Assembly: GCF_008244685.1 (NCBI RefSeq)
Contig: NZ_VTFT01000001.1
Location: 1,591,248-1,655,247, forward strand
DNA from: Luteimonas viscosa
GTDB taxonomy: Bacteria; Pseudomonadota; Gammaproteobacteria; Xanthomonadales; Xanthomonadaceae
Reading direction: 5' to 3'
Length of the DNA stretch: 64,000 nucleotides
Position numbers and translations under genes: made by a program. This document shows, in pieces, positions 20,991-29,809 of the stretch. Each line of letters begins with the position of its first letter. The stretch's first letter is position 1. The notes under the pieces were generated by a model. The model did not search any database. It had not been told where the DNA came from and saw nothing but the letters and a program-made list of their open reading frames with translations.

Positions 20991-21482
20991 CTAGAACCGC
21001 CACGCGCCCTGCAGCATCGTCTCGCCATCGTTGGGCTGGTGCAGGCTGGCATTGGAGATGTGCCGGGCCAGCAGCGAGAACCGGCCCCACTGCCAGCCGA
21101 TCGTGCTGATGAACTGCGGCGAGCCGGACAGCGCGTCGGTCTCGCCGCTCTGCACGCCCACGCCGAACCCGCCGACCAGGCCGCTCGGGCGCTCGTAGCG
21201 CAGGCCACCATGGAAGAGTGTGACGTCGTCGCCGTTGTCGTAGTCCGAGTCGCTGCGTCCGCGCACGTGCATCGCGCCCAGTTCCCAGTGCAGCATGCCG
21301 CCGCGGAACTCGCGCCACGCCGGCAGCCAGGCCAGCGCGACGACCGGCGTGTCCTCGTTGTCGCGGGTGAAGGAAACGCCGGCCCCGACCTCGACTTCGG
21401 CCGCGCCGGCAGCGCTCCAGGCGAACACGAACGGGAGGGCCAGGGCGGCGAGCCGCGAGGCAGGGCGAATCGATGGCGACAT
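20991..21482 (-). CDS. pagL: Lipid A 3-O-deacylase (PagL-like)
   Basis: An outer-membrane beta-barrel enzyme of 163 residues that removes the 3-O acyl chain from lipid A, reducing endotoxicity or altering envelope charge. A signal peptide is visible with the ATG at 21482 (LALPFVFAWSAAGA followed by AEVEVGAG). The barrel ends with the typical terminal aromatic (GAWRF). The catalytic pattern of PagL is present near the C-terminus: RHISNASLHQPNDGE, giving His141, Ser143 and Glu154 as the likely triad. The gene is convergent with alr. The frame is open upstream to 21617, but the signal peptide fixes the start. No regulator is visible. Confidence 0.85.
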   Translation of the reverse strand: MSPSIRPASRLAALALPFVFAWSAAGAAEVEVGAGVSFTRDNEDTPVVALAWLPAWREFRGGMLHWELGAMHVRGRSDSDYDNGDDVTLFHGGLRYERPSGLVGGFGVGVQSGETDALSGSPQFISTIGWQWGRFSLLARHISNASLHQPNDGETMLQGAWRF

Positions 21483-21622
21483 GGGTGGCAGACCAGGGGG
21501 GACCGCGGAAGGATAAGACCAGGCGGCGCGAAACGCAGCGCGGCCGCGCCGGTGCCGCCGGCACACTGCGTTCCGGGCGGGCGGCCGGTTACCCTGTCCT
21601 GCCTTCCCGCCGGACACCCTGC

Positions 21623-22570
21623 TTGACCGCTCCGCCGCCCGCGCTTTCCGGCCGTGCCGAGGCCGACTTCGCGATCGAGTCCGGCCGCTGCGGACCGCTG
21701 CGGGTGCGCGCGTCGACCCGCGGCGGCGAGGTGTTCGACCGCTTCTTCGCCGCCTACGACCAGGCCTTCGTGCTGCCAGACGAGAAGGAGGGGCGGGAGG
21801 GCTTCCTCGCCTGCCTGGCCCTCAACCACGGCGACGCGCAGGCGCGGCTGCTCGCGCGCTTCGGGGCCTTCCGCGAATGGGTGCTGGTGGCCGAGCGCGA
21901 TGGCGACGTGGTCGGCGGCGCCAACTTCATCTGCCACGCGGTCGCCGCCCACGACGGCGCCCCCCTGCTGGCGATGAACCTCAACTACGTGTTCGTGGCG
22001 CCCGCGCATCGCGGTCGCGGGCACCTGCGCGACATGGTCGCGGCCAGCCGCGGGCTGGCGCGGATGTCGTTCGCCGGCGCGGACGCCGACACGCTGCCGC
22101 TGCGCATGTTCATCGAGCTCAACGACCCGCTGCTGATGGAGGCCGACGCTTATGTCCTGGACAGCGCGGTCGCCGGCATCGACCAGTTCGACCGGGTCGC
22201 GGTCTGGGCGAGGCTCGGCGCGCGCATCCTCGATTTCCCCTATCGGCAGCCGCCGCTGTCGGGGACGCAGGCGGCCGACGCGGGCCTGATGCTGGGGGTG
22301 GTCGACGCCCCCGGGGCCACGCTCGACGCCTGCGTGCTCGGCGCCCACCTCGAACGCTTCTTCGCGATCTCGGTGCTGAAGGACGGCGATCCGCACGCGC
22401 AGCCGGCCGCGCGCGCGCAGCTGGACCTGTGCGCCGGGCGCTGCGCGCAGGGCGGCGGATTTGCATTGCTCGATCCGCTGCCGCATCTTCCGGCATTGCG
22501 CGCCGGATCCGGCCCCGGCGCGCCGCGAGGGGGATTTCGCGAACGCCTGGCCGGGCTCGCGACCGGGTAG
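21623..22570 (+). CDS. GNAT-family acetyltransferase-like protein
   Basis: About 315 residues with one recognisable piece: the acetyl-CoA-binding motif of GNAT N-acetyltransferases in LNYVFVAPAHRGRGHLRDMV, preceded by EWVLVAERDGDVVGG. The substrate is unknown. The start is uncertain; TTG at 21623 gives LTAPPPALSG and no strong ribosome site is seen, so a start further in is possible. The C-terminal part (after about residue 230) is not a standard GNAT domain. The next gene, a large unknown membrane protein, begins 3 nt after its stop, so the two are almost certainly one unit. Confidence 0.65.
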   Translation: MTAPPPALSGRAEADFAIESGRCGPLRVRASTRGGEVFDRFFAAYDQAFVLPDEKEGREGFLACLALNHGDAQARLLARFGAFREWVLVAERDGDVVGGANFICHAVAAHDGAPLLAMNLNYVFVAPAHRGRGHLRDMVAASRGLARMSFAGADADTLPLRMFIELNDPLLMEADAYVLDSAVAGIDQFDRVAVWARLGARILDFPYRQPPLSGTQAADAGLMLGVVDAPGATLDACVLGAHLERFFAISVLKDGDPHAQPAARAQLDLCAGRCAQGGGFALLDPLPHLPALRAGSGPGAPRGGFRERLAGLATG

Positions 22571-22573
22571 CGC

Positions 22574-24463
22574 ATGCCCGGCCACGACGGGGACCGCATG
22601 ATGGCCGGGGAGCCCACCACCGAAGCCCTGCTGGAGGAGGCGCTGGCCCTGCGCGAAGGGCCGGGCCGCCTGCACCTGACGCTGTCGTTCCTGGTCGAGG
22701 AAGCGCGCATGCAGGCGCTCGTGACCGACCGCGAGGGAAGTTGCTACTGGAACCGAGCCCTGCTCGCCGCGCTGCGCGGCGACGACGACCCCGACGCCGA
22801 CGACTACCAGGACAGCCGCCGCCTCGGACACGCCATCGAGCCGCTGTTCAACGACATCGCCGACCGCCAGCGCGGCCTGTTCATCCAGGATTTCCTGCTC
22901 GACACGCCGAGCGATCCGCGCCGCGGCGACGATGCCGACGGCGAGAACGTCTGCGACGAGCTGGAACTGGCGTTCCCCGCGGACGTGCGCTGGGAAACCG
23001 AGGGCGACCGCTTCGCCCTGGCGCTGTCGGCGCCGGTGCGGCTGGCGGCGCGCTGCCGCGCCTTCTGGGTGGCGCATTCGAACACCGCGCTGACCTACCA
23101 CCTGTCGCTGGAGCTGGCGTACGCGCACGACCACGCGCACTACTACGCGCTGTCGCTGCTGCAGAAGTCGGTGTTCCCGACCGAGGGCACGCGCTGGCTC
23201 GACGGCGCCGACGACGGCCTGCGCGTGCATTCGCGCCTGGCCGGCGCGGCGCTTCCGCTGCAGGCCTACGTGGCGGCGATGTTCGAACGGCATGCGGCCA
23301 GCCTGCTGGCCGGCGTGCGCGTCGCGCTGGCGCGTCGCGGCATCGAGATGGCGTCGCCCCCGCGCGAAGGCGGGCTGTGGCGCCGGCTGCTGCTTCCCCT
23401 TCGCGACGCCGACGACGCCGCGGCGCGCGCGCTGGGCGAACTGCGCTGCCGCACGGTATTCCTGCTGCAGGACCCGTATTTCTTCGCCCTGCTGCGGCCG
23501 CAGCTGCGGACCGGCCTGCGCGAGTTGACCGCGATCCGGCCGGCACGGGGCGACGACGGCCGCAACCGCTACGACGAGGCCGACCTGCAACCCGGGCGTT
23601 GCCCGCCCACGCATCTCGACTACTACTTCGTCTCGGGGTTCCTGCAGAACATCGTCGATTTCCTGCGCCAGGACGTGTCCGAGATCCAGGACGGCACCGA
23701 TCCGATCTACCCGCCCACCGGCATCGACGACCAGGACAGCCACTTCCTGGTCTACGCCACCCAGAGCTCGGTCTACGAGGTGGTGGCCGGTTCGCGCAGC
23801 CTCGAGGTCGGGCGCGGCTGGATCGGCACCTGTCCCTATCTGTTCCTGGTGCATCTGATGACGATGCACAACGAATCGCTGGTGCGGACCTACGAGACCA
23901 TGGTGCGCGGCCTGATCGAGAAGCTCGAACGCGACGGCCTGCTGCACGCCGACGCGATCGACGACACCCGCGCCTATTCCACCCACGTGGCCGACGAGGC
24001 GTTCGAGGCGTTCCGCCGCTTCCGGCTGGACACCTTCAACCACGTCGCCAGGCACCGCTACTTCAACGTGCTGCGCTACGACACCGAACGCGAGTTCTAC
24101 GAATCGATCGAGACGGTGCGCGGCATCAACCAGCGCGAGGAGTACTGGGCGAAGGTGGTCGGCGAGCTGGAGCAGACGGTCGACGACCTGCGCGGCAACG
24201 AGGCGCAGAAGTCCGAGAAGTTCCTCGAACGCGTGCTGTTCTACGTCGCCTTCCTGGGCATGCTGCAGGTGGTGTTCCAGCTGATCGACTTCGGGTTCGA
24301 CGGCGCCTGGGCCAAGCTGCGCTATGCGCTGGCGGCGAGCGCGGCGACGGTGTTGGTGATGCTGGCGCTGTTCCATTCGCGCGGGCTGATCAACAGCCGG
24401 CGCTGGCGCCAGGCGCTGCGGTTCCGGCGCAGCCGGCGCCCGGACGATCTTCCGCGGCGCTGA
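22574..24463 (+). CDS. Large unknown protein with C-terminal membrane hairpin
   Basis: A 629-residue protein that I do not recognise. ATG 22574 is used; ATGs at 22598 and 22601 are alternatives. About 540 residues look cytosolic and helical, with many charged residues and several aromatic segments (AHDHAHYYALSLLQKSVF, CPYLFLVHLMTMHNESL). A predicted coiled coil (about 520-550, VVGELEQTVDDLRGNEAQKS) leads into two membrane helices (about 554-572 and 583-602) and a basic tail. A long soluble part, coiled coil and two C-terminal helices recall CorA-type channels, but the GMN signature of CorA is absent, so I do not claim transport. It is tightly paired with the GNAT-like gene. Confidence 0.65.
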   Translation: MPGHDGDRMMAGEPTTEALLEEALALREGPGRLHLTLSFLVEEARMQALVTDREGSCYWNRALLAALRGDDDPDADDYQDSRRLGHAIEPLFNDIADRQRGLFIQDFLLDTPSDPRRGDDADGENVCDELELAFPADVRWETEGDRFALALSAPVRLAARCRAFWVAHSNTALTYHLSLELAYAHDHAHYYALSLLQKSVFPTEGTRWLDGADDGLRVHSRLAGAALPLQAYVAAMFERHAASLLAGVRVALARRGIEMASPPREGGLWRRLLLPLRDADDAAARALGELRCRTVFLLQDPYFFALLRPQLRTGLRELTAIRPARGDDGRNRYDEADLQPGRCPPTHLDYYFVSGFLQNIVDFLRQDVSEIQDGTDPIYPPTGIDDQDSHFLVYATQSSVYEVVAGSRSLEVGRGWIGTCPYLFLVHLMTMHNESLVRTYETMVRGLIEKLERDGLLHADAIDDTRAYSTHVADEAFEAFRRFRLDTFNHVARHRYFNVLRYDTEREFYESIETVRGINQREEYWAKVVGELEQTVDDLRGNEAQKSEKFLERVLFYVAFLGMLQVVFQLIDFGFDGAWAKLRYALAASAATVLVMLALFHSRGLINSRRWRQALRFRRSRRPDDLPRR

Positions 24464-24539
24464 ACCGGTCCTGCCCCCGGCGGCCGCGTGCGGCGTCGGC
24501 TACCCTATCCGGCCCGAATCCACAGCCGCGCGCCCCGCC

Positions 24540-24869
24540 GTGACCGCCGTTGCCTGCTTCTGCACCTGCCCCGATGCCGGCACCGCCGGCCGCATCGCCG
24601 ACGCGCTGGTCGTCGAGCGGCTGGCGGCGTGCGTGAACATCCTGCCCGGGATCACGTCGGTGTACCGCTGGCAGGGCGCGGTGGAACGCGCCGACGAAGT
24701 GCTGCTGGTCGTCAAGACGATGCGCGCGCGGCTGGAGGCGCTGACCGCGCGCGTGGTGGCGCTGCATCCGTACGAACTTCCGGAGGTGATCGCGGTCGAT
24801 ATCGCCGGCGGCCTGCCCGGGTACCTGGACTGGATCGCCGCCGAAACCCGCCCCGGAGCCGACGAGTGA
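24540..24869 (+). CDS. cutA: Divalent-cation tolerance protein CutA
   Basis: A 109-residue trimeric protein of the CutA1 family, linked in E. coli to copper tolerance; the molecular function is still unclear. Family markers are RLAACVNILPGITSVYRWQG and the late ALHPYELPEVIAV. Translation starts at GTG 24540. Its stop codon overlaps the GTG start of dsbD, the same cutA-dsbD arrangement known in E. coli, where dsbD was first named cutA2. This suggests a link between metal stress and periplasmic disulfide handling. Confidence 0.95.
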   Translation: MTAVACFCTCPDAGTAGRIADALVVERLAACVNILPGITSVYRWQGAVERADEVLLVVKTMRARLEALTARVVALHPYELPEVIAVDIAGGLPGYLDWIAAETRPGADE

Positions 24870-27283
24870 ACCTGTTGCCGCGACGCTTGCGATGCGCATT
24901 CGCCGCGCTGGCGCTGCTTGCGGCGACGCTGCCGGCGGCCGCGATCGACGAGAGCCAGCTGCTGCCGGTGGACGAAGCCTTCGTGCTCGACGCGCGCGCG
25001 GTGTCGCGCGGGCGGATCGAGATCGAATGGAAGATCGCAGACGGCTATTACCTCTACCGCCACCGCACCGCGGTGCAGGCAACCGGCGGCGGTTTCAAGT
25101 CCAATCCGCTGCAGCTGCCCGCGGGCAAGCGCCATACCGACGAGTTCTTCGGCGAGGTCGAGACCTACCGCCGGCAACTGACCGCGGTGTTCACCGGCGC
25201 GGCCGCGGATGGCGTCGACCAGGTCACGTTGCAGGTGAAATACCAGGGCTGCGCCGACCTGGGCATCTGCTATCCGCCGCAGACGCGCGAACTGCGCGTG
25301 GCCTTGCCTGCCACCGGTGCGTCTCCGGGCGCCGCGGTTTCGGCTGCCGGTTCGCGCACTGCGCCCGGCGCCGCGCCCACGGGCGATACCGGTTTCGCGG
25401 CCCTGGGTCGCACCCTGTCGGGCGCACGGGCCCCGGCCCCGCTGCTGGGCACCGATGCCGCCGGCCGCGCGCAGGCGTTGCCGCTGCCGCCGGAACAGGC
25501 GTTCGGCTTCGAGGCGATCGCCGACGGCGGCAATGCACTGCTGCTGCGCTTCACCCCGGCGCCGGGCTACTACCTGTACCGCGACCGCAGCAGCTTCCTG
25601 GTGGAAGGCGCCGATGGCATCGCGGCGGAGGCGCCGCGCTGGCCGCCGGGCAAGGCGCATCGCGACGAGCACTTCGGCGAGGTGGTGGTCTATTTCGACC
25701 AGGTCGACGTGCCGCTGCCGCTGCGTCGGACCATCCCGGATGCCGCCCGCCTGACCCTCACCGCGACCTTCCAGGGTTGCCAGGACGATGGCATCTGCTA
25801 TCCGCCGATGACGCGCACGGTGGACGTGGCGGTGCCGCGCGGCGGGATCGCGACCGGGGAGCGGGGGCCGGAGTCGCCGTCCCCGGCCACTTCCCCGGAG
25901 GCCCCGGGCCGGTCGGGAGAAAGCGGCCCTGCTCCCACTCCCCCCAACCCCGAAGCCGGCTCCGGTCCAGGGGACGCGGAAGTCGATGCCGGCCCGTCCA
26001 CCTCCGCGGCCAGCGACGCCTCCGCCGACAACGCCGCACGCACGCGCCCGCCGGGCGCGATTCCGCCGAAGGGCGGCGTGTTCGGGGCGCTGCTGCTGGC
26101 CCTGCTCGGCGGGCTGGTGCTCAACCTGATGCCCTGCGTGCTGCCGATCCTGTCGCTGAAGGTGCTGGGCCTGGCGCAGAGCGGCGAAAGCCGTGCCCGC
26201 GCACGCAGCCACGCGCTCTGGTACACGCTCGGGGTGCTGGCCGCGTTCGCCGCGATCGGCCTGCTGGTGCTGGCGCTGCGCGCCGGCGGGCAGGCGCTGG
26301 GCTGGGGCTTCCAGCTGCAGCAGCCGTGGTTCGTCGCGGCGCTGGTGTACCTGATGTTCGCGGTCGGGCTGAGCCTGTCGGGGGTGTTCACGCTGGGCGG
26401 TGGCCTCGGCAACCTGGGCCAGTCGCTGGCGGCGCGGAGCGGGCCGGCAGGCGACTTCTTCACCGGGGTGCTGGCCTGCGTGGTCGCCAGCCCCTGCATC
26501 GCGCCTTTCATGGGCGGCGCGCTGGCATTCGCCTTCACTGCCTCGCCGCTGCTGGCGCTGGCGGTGTTCCTGATGCTGGGCCTGGGGCTGGCGCTGCCGT
26601 TCCTGCTGGTCGGCTTCGTGCCGGCGCTGGCCGACCGGCTGCCGAAACCCGGCGCATGGATGGAAACCTTCAAGCAGGTGCTGGCGTTCCCGATGTACCT
26701 GACCGCGATCTGGCTGCTGTGGATCCTGGGCAAGCAGCGCGGCGTCGACGCGATGGCGCTGGTGGCGGTGGGGCTGGCGGTGTTCGCGCTGGCGCTGTGG
26801 TGGCACGAGCGCAGGCGCTGGACCGGCCGCCTGCCCGGGCGCGTGCTGGCGCTGGCCCTGGCGCTGCTGGCGCTGTATCCGGTGTGGAAGGTCGGGTCGC
26901 TGCCGCCACCGGCGCGCGCGGGCGCGGCCGCGGATGCGCTGCAGCAGGCGTGGACGCCCGAGCGCCTGCAGGCGCTGCGTGCCGACGGTCGCGTGGTGTT
27001 CGTCAACATGACCGCCGACTGGTGCGTGACCTGCAAGGCCAACGAACGCCGCGTGCTCTCGCAGCCCGCGTTCCGCGAGGCGCTGCGCGAGGCCGGTGCC
27101 GCCTACCTGGTCGGCGACTACACCAATACCGATCCCGCGATCACCGCCTTCCTCGACCGTCACCGCGCCGTCGGCGTGCCGCTGTACGTGGTCTACCCGG
27201 CCGGCGGCGGCGAAGGCGAGGTGCTGCCGGCACTGCTGAGCGACGAGATCGTGGTGTCGGCGCTGGGGCGCGCGGCGCGATGA
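24866..27283 (+). CDS. dsbD: Thiol:disulfide interchange protein DsbD with duplicated N-terminal domain
   Basis: An inner-membrane protein that carries electrons from cytoplasmic thioredoxin to periplasmic reductants. It has 805 residues, against about 565 in E. coli. After a signal peptide it shows two copies of the periplasmic alpha (DsbC-binding) domain: cysteines 129/135 in CADLGICYPP and 305/311 in CQDDGICYPP. A Pro/Ser-rich linker follows (about 322-400), then the membrane CcdA-like domain with MPCVLPILSLK and ASPCIAPFMGG (about 405-655), and a C-terminal thioredoxin domain with CVTC (Cys720, Cys723). GTG 24866 overlaps the cutA stop; the stop overlaps the next gene. The doubled alpha domain is the odd feature. 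Confidence 0.95.
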   Translation: MNLLPRRLRCAFAALALLAATLPAAAIDESQLLPVDEAFVLDARAVSRGRIEIEWKIADGYYLYRHRTAVQATGGGFKSNPLQLPAGKRHTDEFFGEVETYRRQLTAVFTGAAADGVDQVTLQVKYQGCADLGICYPPQTRELRVALPATGASPGAAVSAAGSRTAPGAAPTGDTGFAALGRTLSGARAPAPLLGTDAAGRAQALPLPPEQAFGFEAIADGGNALLLRFTPAPGYYLYRDRSSFLVEGADGIAAEAPRWPPGKAHRDEHFGEVVVYFDQVDVPLPLRRTIPDAARLTLTATFQGCQDDGICYPPMTRTVDVAVPRGGIATGERGPESPSPATSPEAPGRSGESGPAPTPPNPEAGSGPGDAEVDAGPSTSAASDASADNAARTRPPGAIPPKGGVFGALLLALLGGLVLNLMPCVLPILSLKVLGLAQSGESRARARSHALWYTLGVLAAFAAIGLLVLALRAGGQALGWGFQLQQPWFVAALVYLMFAVGLSLSGVFTLGGGLGNLGQSLAARSGPAGDFFTGVLACVVASPCIAPFMGGALAFAFTASPLLALAVFLMLGLGLALPFLLVGFVPALADRLPKPGAWMETFKQVLAFPMYLTAIWLLWILGKQRGVDAMALVAVGLAVFALALWWHERRRWTGRLPGRVLALALALLALYPVWKVGSLPPPARAGAAADALQQAWTPERLQALRADGRVVFVNMTADWCVTCKANERRVLSQPAFREALREAGAAYLVGDYTNTDPAITAFLDRHRAVGVPLYVVYPAGGGEGEVLPALLSDEIVVSALGRAAR

Positions 27284-27879
27284 AGCTCACGCCGCTGCGG
27301 ATCGTGCTGGTGGCGGTCGTTTCAGGCGGCCTGGGACTGCTGGCCGCGCTGCTGGCGACCGGGCCCGGCCCGCTCCTGGGCAGCGACCTCGGCCAGCGCG
27401 TGCTCAACGACGCGCTGACCGCCAGCGCGCCGCCACTGCCCGATGGCCGGTCGGTGGCCCGGCGCGGAGAAGCGCTGCCTGCGGTCGAGGTCGCCGCGCT
27501 CGACGGCGCGGCGATCCGCCTGCCCGGCGACTTCGCCGGTCGCCCGCTGCTGGTGAACGTCTGGGCCAGCTGGTGCGGCCCGTGCATCAAGGAGATGCCG
27601 GAGCTGGACCGCTACGCCCGCGCGCAGGGCGAAGGCGGCATGCAGGTCCTCGGCCTGGCGCTGGACGATCCGCAGGCGGTGCGCAAGTTCCTGGCCCGCA
27701 TCCCGGTGGCTTACCCGCAGGCGATCGATGTGCCGGGCCCGGCCGATGCCGGGGTGCGCCTCGGCAACCCCAAGGGCGTGCTGCCCTACTCGATCCTGGT
27801 CTCGGCCGACGGCCGCCTGCTCAAGCAGAAGATCGGGCCGTTCGAGGATGGCGAGATCGACCGCTGGGCGGCGCACTGA
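27280..27879 (+). CDS. TlpA-family membrane-anchored thioredoxin
   Basis: A 199-residue periplasmic thioredoxin-like protein held by one N-terminal helix (about residues 7-27). The active site is WASWCGPC with Cys99 and Cys102. It has the TlpA/ResA extension between early strands and a cis-proline region (KGVLPYSILV). The start overlaps the dsbD stop (ATGA), so it is translated with DsbD and is the natural acceptor of its electrons. Possible jobs are reduction of apocytochrome c or of copper-site cysteines in oxidases; the sequence alone does not say which. Confidence 0.9.
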   Translation: MKLTPLRIVLVAVVSGGLGLLAALLATGPGPLLGSDLGQRVLNDALTASAPPLPDGRSVARRGEALPAVEVAALDGAAIRLPGDFAGRPLLVNVWASWCGPCIKEMPELDRYARAQGEGGMQVLGLALDDPQAVRKFLARIPVAYPQAIDVPGPADAGVRLGNPKGVLPYSILVSADGRLLKQKIGPFEDGEIDRWAAH

Positions 27880-27883
27880 GCGC

Positions 27884-28507
27884 TCAGTCCAGCCCGGCGA
27901 ACGGGTCGCGCCAGGCGTCGAGTTCCTGCAGCCGTCCATGCCAGGCGCGGATGCGTGGGAACGGTTCGAGCGGGATCCGCGCCTCTTCCGCGAACGGCAG
28001 TGCCGCGGCCACGCGGAAATCGGCATAGGTCGGCGCGTCGCCGACCAGCCAGCGGCGGCTGGCGAGCGTGTCGTCGAGGATGGCCGCGAACCCGCGGAAG
28101 TCGCCGTCCGCCGCCTGCACCGCGGCCAGGTCGGGCGCTCGGTCGAAGTAGCGCGGCACGACGATGTGTTCGAAATAGAACACCCCGGCGGCGCTGGTGA
28201 AGTGGTGGGCGGCCCAGCTCACCCACAGCATCACCTCGGCGCGGCGCGCCGGCGGCCAGAAGCCTTCGTCGAAGCGCTCGGCCAGGCGCATCGCGATCGC
28301 GTCGGTCTCCCACAGGGTCAGCGACGGCTCGACCAGGATCGGCACCCGGGTGTTCGGGTTGATCGGCCGGAACGCCGCGCGTTCGCGTCCCATCGGGTCG
28401 GCGCGGACGAACCGCAGCGGCGCGCGCAGGTGGCGGGCGACGGCCACCGCCACGCGCGGATTGAGGTTGTGGGAGTAGTAGAGGGTGTCGGCAGGGGGAG
28501 GGGCCAT
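27884..28507 (-). CDS. Glutathione S-transferase family protein
   Basis: A 207-residue cytosolic GST: thioredoxin-fold N-terminal domain (about 1-85; SHNLNPRVAVAVARHL, then NPNTRVPILVEPSLTLWETDAI, which holds the cis-Pro and the Glu-Thr/Asp glutathione-binding turn) and a helical C-terminal domain (about 90-205; WLVGDAPTYADFRVAAALPF). The early catalytic residue would be the Ser/Asn region after YYSHN. ATG 28507 is preferred because GAGG lies 11 nt upstream; an ATG at 28540 would add 11 residues. It converges with the TlpA-like gene with only 4 nt between the stops. Confidence 0.88.
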   Translation of the reverse strand: MAPPPADTLYYSHNLNPRVAVAVARHLRAPLRFVRADPMGRERAAFRPINPNTRVPILVEPSLTLWETDAIAMRLAERFDEGFWPPARRAEVMLWVSWAAHHFTSAAGVFYFEHIVVPRYFDRAPDLAAVQAADGDFRGFAAILDDTLASRRWLVGDAPTYADFRVAAALPFAEEARIPLEPFPRIRAWHGRLQELDAWRDPFAGLD

Positions 28508-28763
28508 TCGGGATCCTCGGAAAGTGTTGTGTGCGTGCATCGTCGAAACCGTGCGCCGGGAATCGACATCGTGGCCAGCAGGCTTCAGCGATGCCGCGGC
28601 ATCGTATAGATAGAGCGGTCGCGTACTGCGGCGATTGCGGTTTCAACTGGAACCGTGATTAGAGCCGCAACTCCAACAAAGGCTTAACTCCTTCAAACTT
28701 CGGCGAACTGGACACCATCCGCGCATTGGTCCAGACTGCGCGCCTGTCCCGCGGCGCTTACCA

Positions 28764-29210
28764 ATGGCCCAGTTGCTGCTCCTGCACGGCCCCAACCTCA
28801 ACCTGCTCGGCAGCCGCGAGCCCGAGGTCTACGGCCACGCCACCCTGGCCGACATCGATGCCGAGCTGAAGGCCACGGCCGACGCCGCCGGCCAGGTGCT
28901 GGAGAGTCTGCAGTCCAATGCCGAGCACGTGCTGGTCGACCGCATCCAGGCCGCCCGCGGCGACGGCACCGCCTTCATCCTGATCAACCCGGCCGCCTTC
29001 ACCCACACCAGCGTGGCGATCCGCGATGCGCTGGCCGCGGTGGCGATCCCGTTCATCGAGATCCACCTGTCCAACCCGCACGCCCGCGAACCCTTCCGCC
29101 AGCACAGCTATTTCAGCGACAAGGCGGTCGGGGTGGTCTGCGGCTTCGGCGCCGACAGCTACCGCTACGCGCTGGACGCGGCCCTGCGCCGCCTGCCGCC
29201 GGACGCCTGA
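28764..29210 (+). CDS. aroQ: 3-dehydroquinate dehydratase, type II
   Basis: A 148-residue dodecameric enzyme of the shikimate pathway that converts 3-dehydroquinate to 3-dehydroshikimate. The family start [20 protein letters not shown] contains the catalytic tyrosine (Tyr23); [29 protein letters not shown] and [22 protein letters not shown] carry the conserved Asn and His. It is followed by accB after 50 nt, the aroQ-accB-accC order common in gamma-proteobacteria, although the gap contains no obvious terminator and the genes may share transcripts. Confidence 0.97.
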   Translation: MAQLLLLHGPNLNLLGSREPEVYGHATLADIDAELKATADAAGQVLESLQSNAEHVLVDRIQAARGDGTAFILINPAAFTHTSVAIRDALAAVAIPFIEIHLSNPHAREPFRQHSYFSDKAVGVVCGFGADSYRYALDAALRRLPPDA

Positions 29211-29260
29211 CGCCCGCTCTTTTCCCAGTTCTGCAGCACCGGATACCAACGAGGCCACCC

Positions 29261-29749
29261 ATGGACCTGCGCAAGCTCAAGAAACTCATCGAACTGCTCG
29301 AGGAATCCAACCTCTCGGAGATCGAGATCAAGGAAGGCGAGGAGTCGGTCCGGCTGTCGCGCGGCAGCAGCGGTGGCGCGCCGGTGGTCTACGCGCAGGC
29401 GCCAGTCGCCGCACCGGGCGGGCGCAGCGCCGAGCCGGTGATGCCGATGCTGTCCCCGGTCGACGGCGCCACCGGCGGGCGCGCGCCGGCCGAGGCCGGC
29501 TCCGGCCTGCCCGATGGCCATGTCGTGAAATCACCGATGGTCGGCACGTTCTACCTGTCTCCCGCGCCCGACAAGCCGCCGTTCGTCGCCGTCGGCCAGG
29601 CGGTCAAGGCCGGCGACACCCTCGGCATCATCGAGGCGATGAAGATGTTCAACCCGATCGAGGCCGACGCCTCCGGCACCGTGCTCGCGATCGTCGGCGA
29701 GAGCGGCCAGCCGGTGGAGTTCGACCAGCCGCTGTTCGTGATCGGCTGA
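29261..29749 (+). CDS. accB: Acetyl-CoA carboxylase biotin carboxyl carrier protein
   Basis: A 162-residue BCCP subunit that carries biotin between the AccC and AccAD active sites in the first step of fatty-acid synthesis. The N-terminal oligomerisation part (1-35) is followed by a Pro/Ala/Gly linker (about 38-85) and the C-terminal biotinyl domain (about 87-162) with EAMKM, where Lys128 is biotinylated. A clear Met start is preceded by GAGG (AACGAGGCCACCC). In most bacteria accC follows directly, but here an insert (29763-30209) carrying another gene lies between them. Confidence 0.97.
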   Translation: MDLRKLKKLIELLEESNLSEIEIKEGEESVRLSRGSSGGAPVVYAQAPVAAPGGRSAEPVMPMLSPVDGATGGRAPAEAGSGLPDGHVVKSPMVGTFYLSPAPDKPPFVAVGQAVKAGDTLGIIEAMKMFNPIEADASGTVLAIVGESGQPVEFDQPLFVIG

Positions 29750-29762
29750 CGCCGATCACGAC

Positions 29763-29790
29763 GGGATTCGGGATTGGGGATTCGGGATTT
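29763..29790 (+). repeat. Heptamer array (GGGATTN x4), left arm in accB-accC insert
   Basis: Four consecutive 7-nt units on the plus strand: GGGATTC, GGGATTG, GGGATTC, GGGATTT. It begins 13 nt after the accB stop codon. It is inverted relative to 30182-30209. Four G3 tracts with 4-nt loops could form one G-quadruplex on this strand, which is also the mRNA sense. Confidence 0.9.
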
Positions 29791-29809
29791 GGCGCAGGAA
29801 CAGCCACTG

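Noticed and set aside
19649..24376. Minus-strand open frame of 1575 codons across dadA, alr, pagL and the GNAT region
   Set aside because: It crosses five well-supported genes in another frame and has low-complexity His/Gln/Arg composition, typical of an artefact in high-GC sequence.
22574..24463. CorA-type magnesium channel
   Set aside because: Two C-terminal helices after a coiled coil are suggestive, but the GMN signature and the CorA N-terminal fold markers are not seen.
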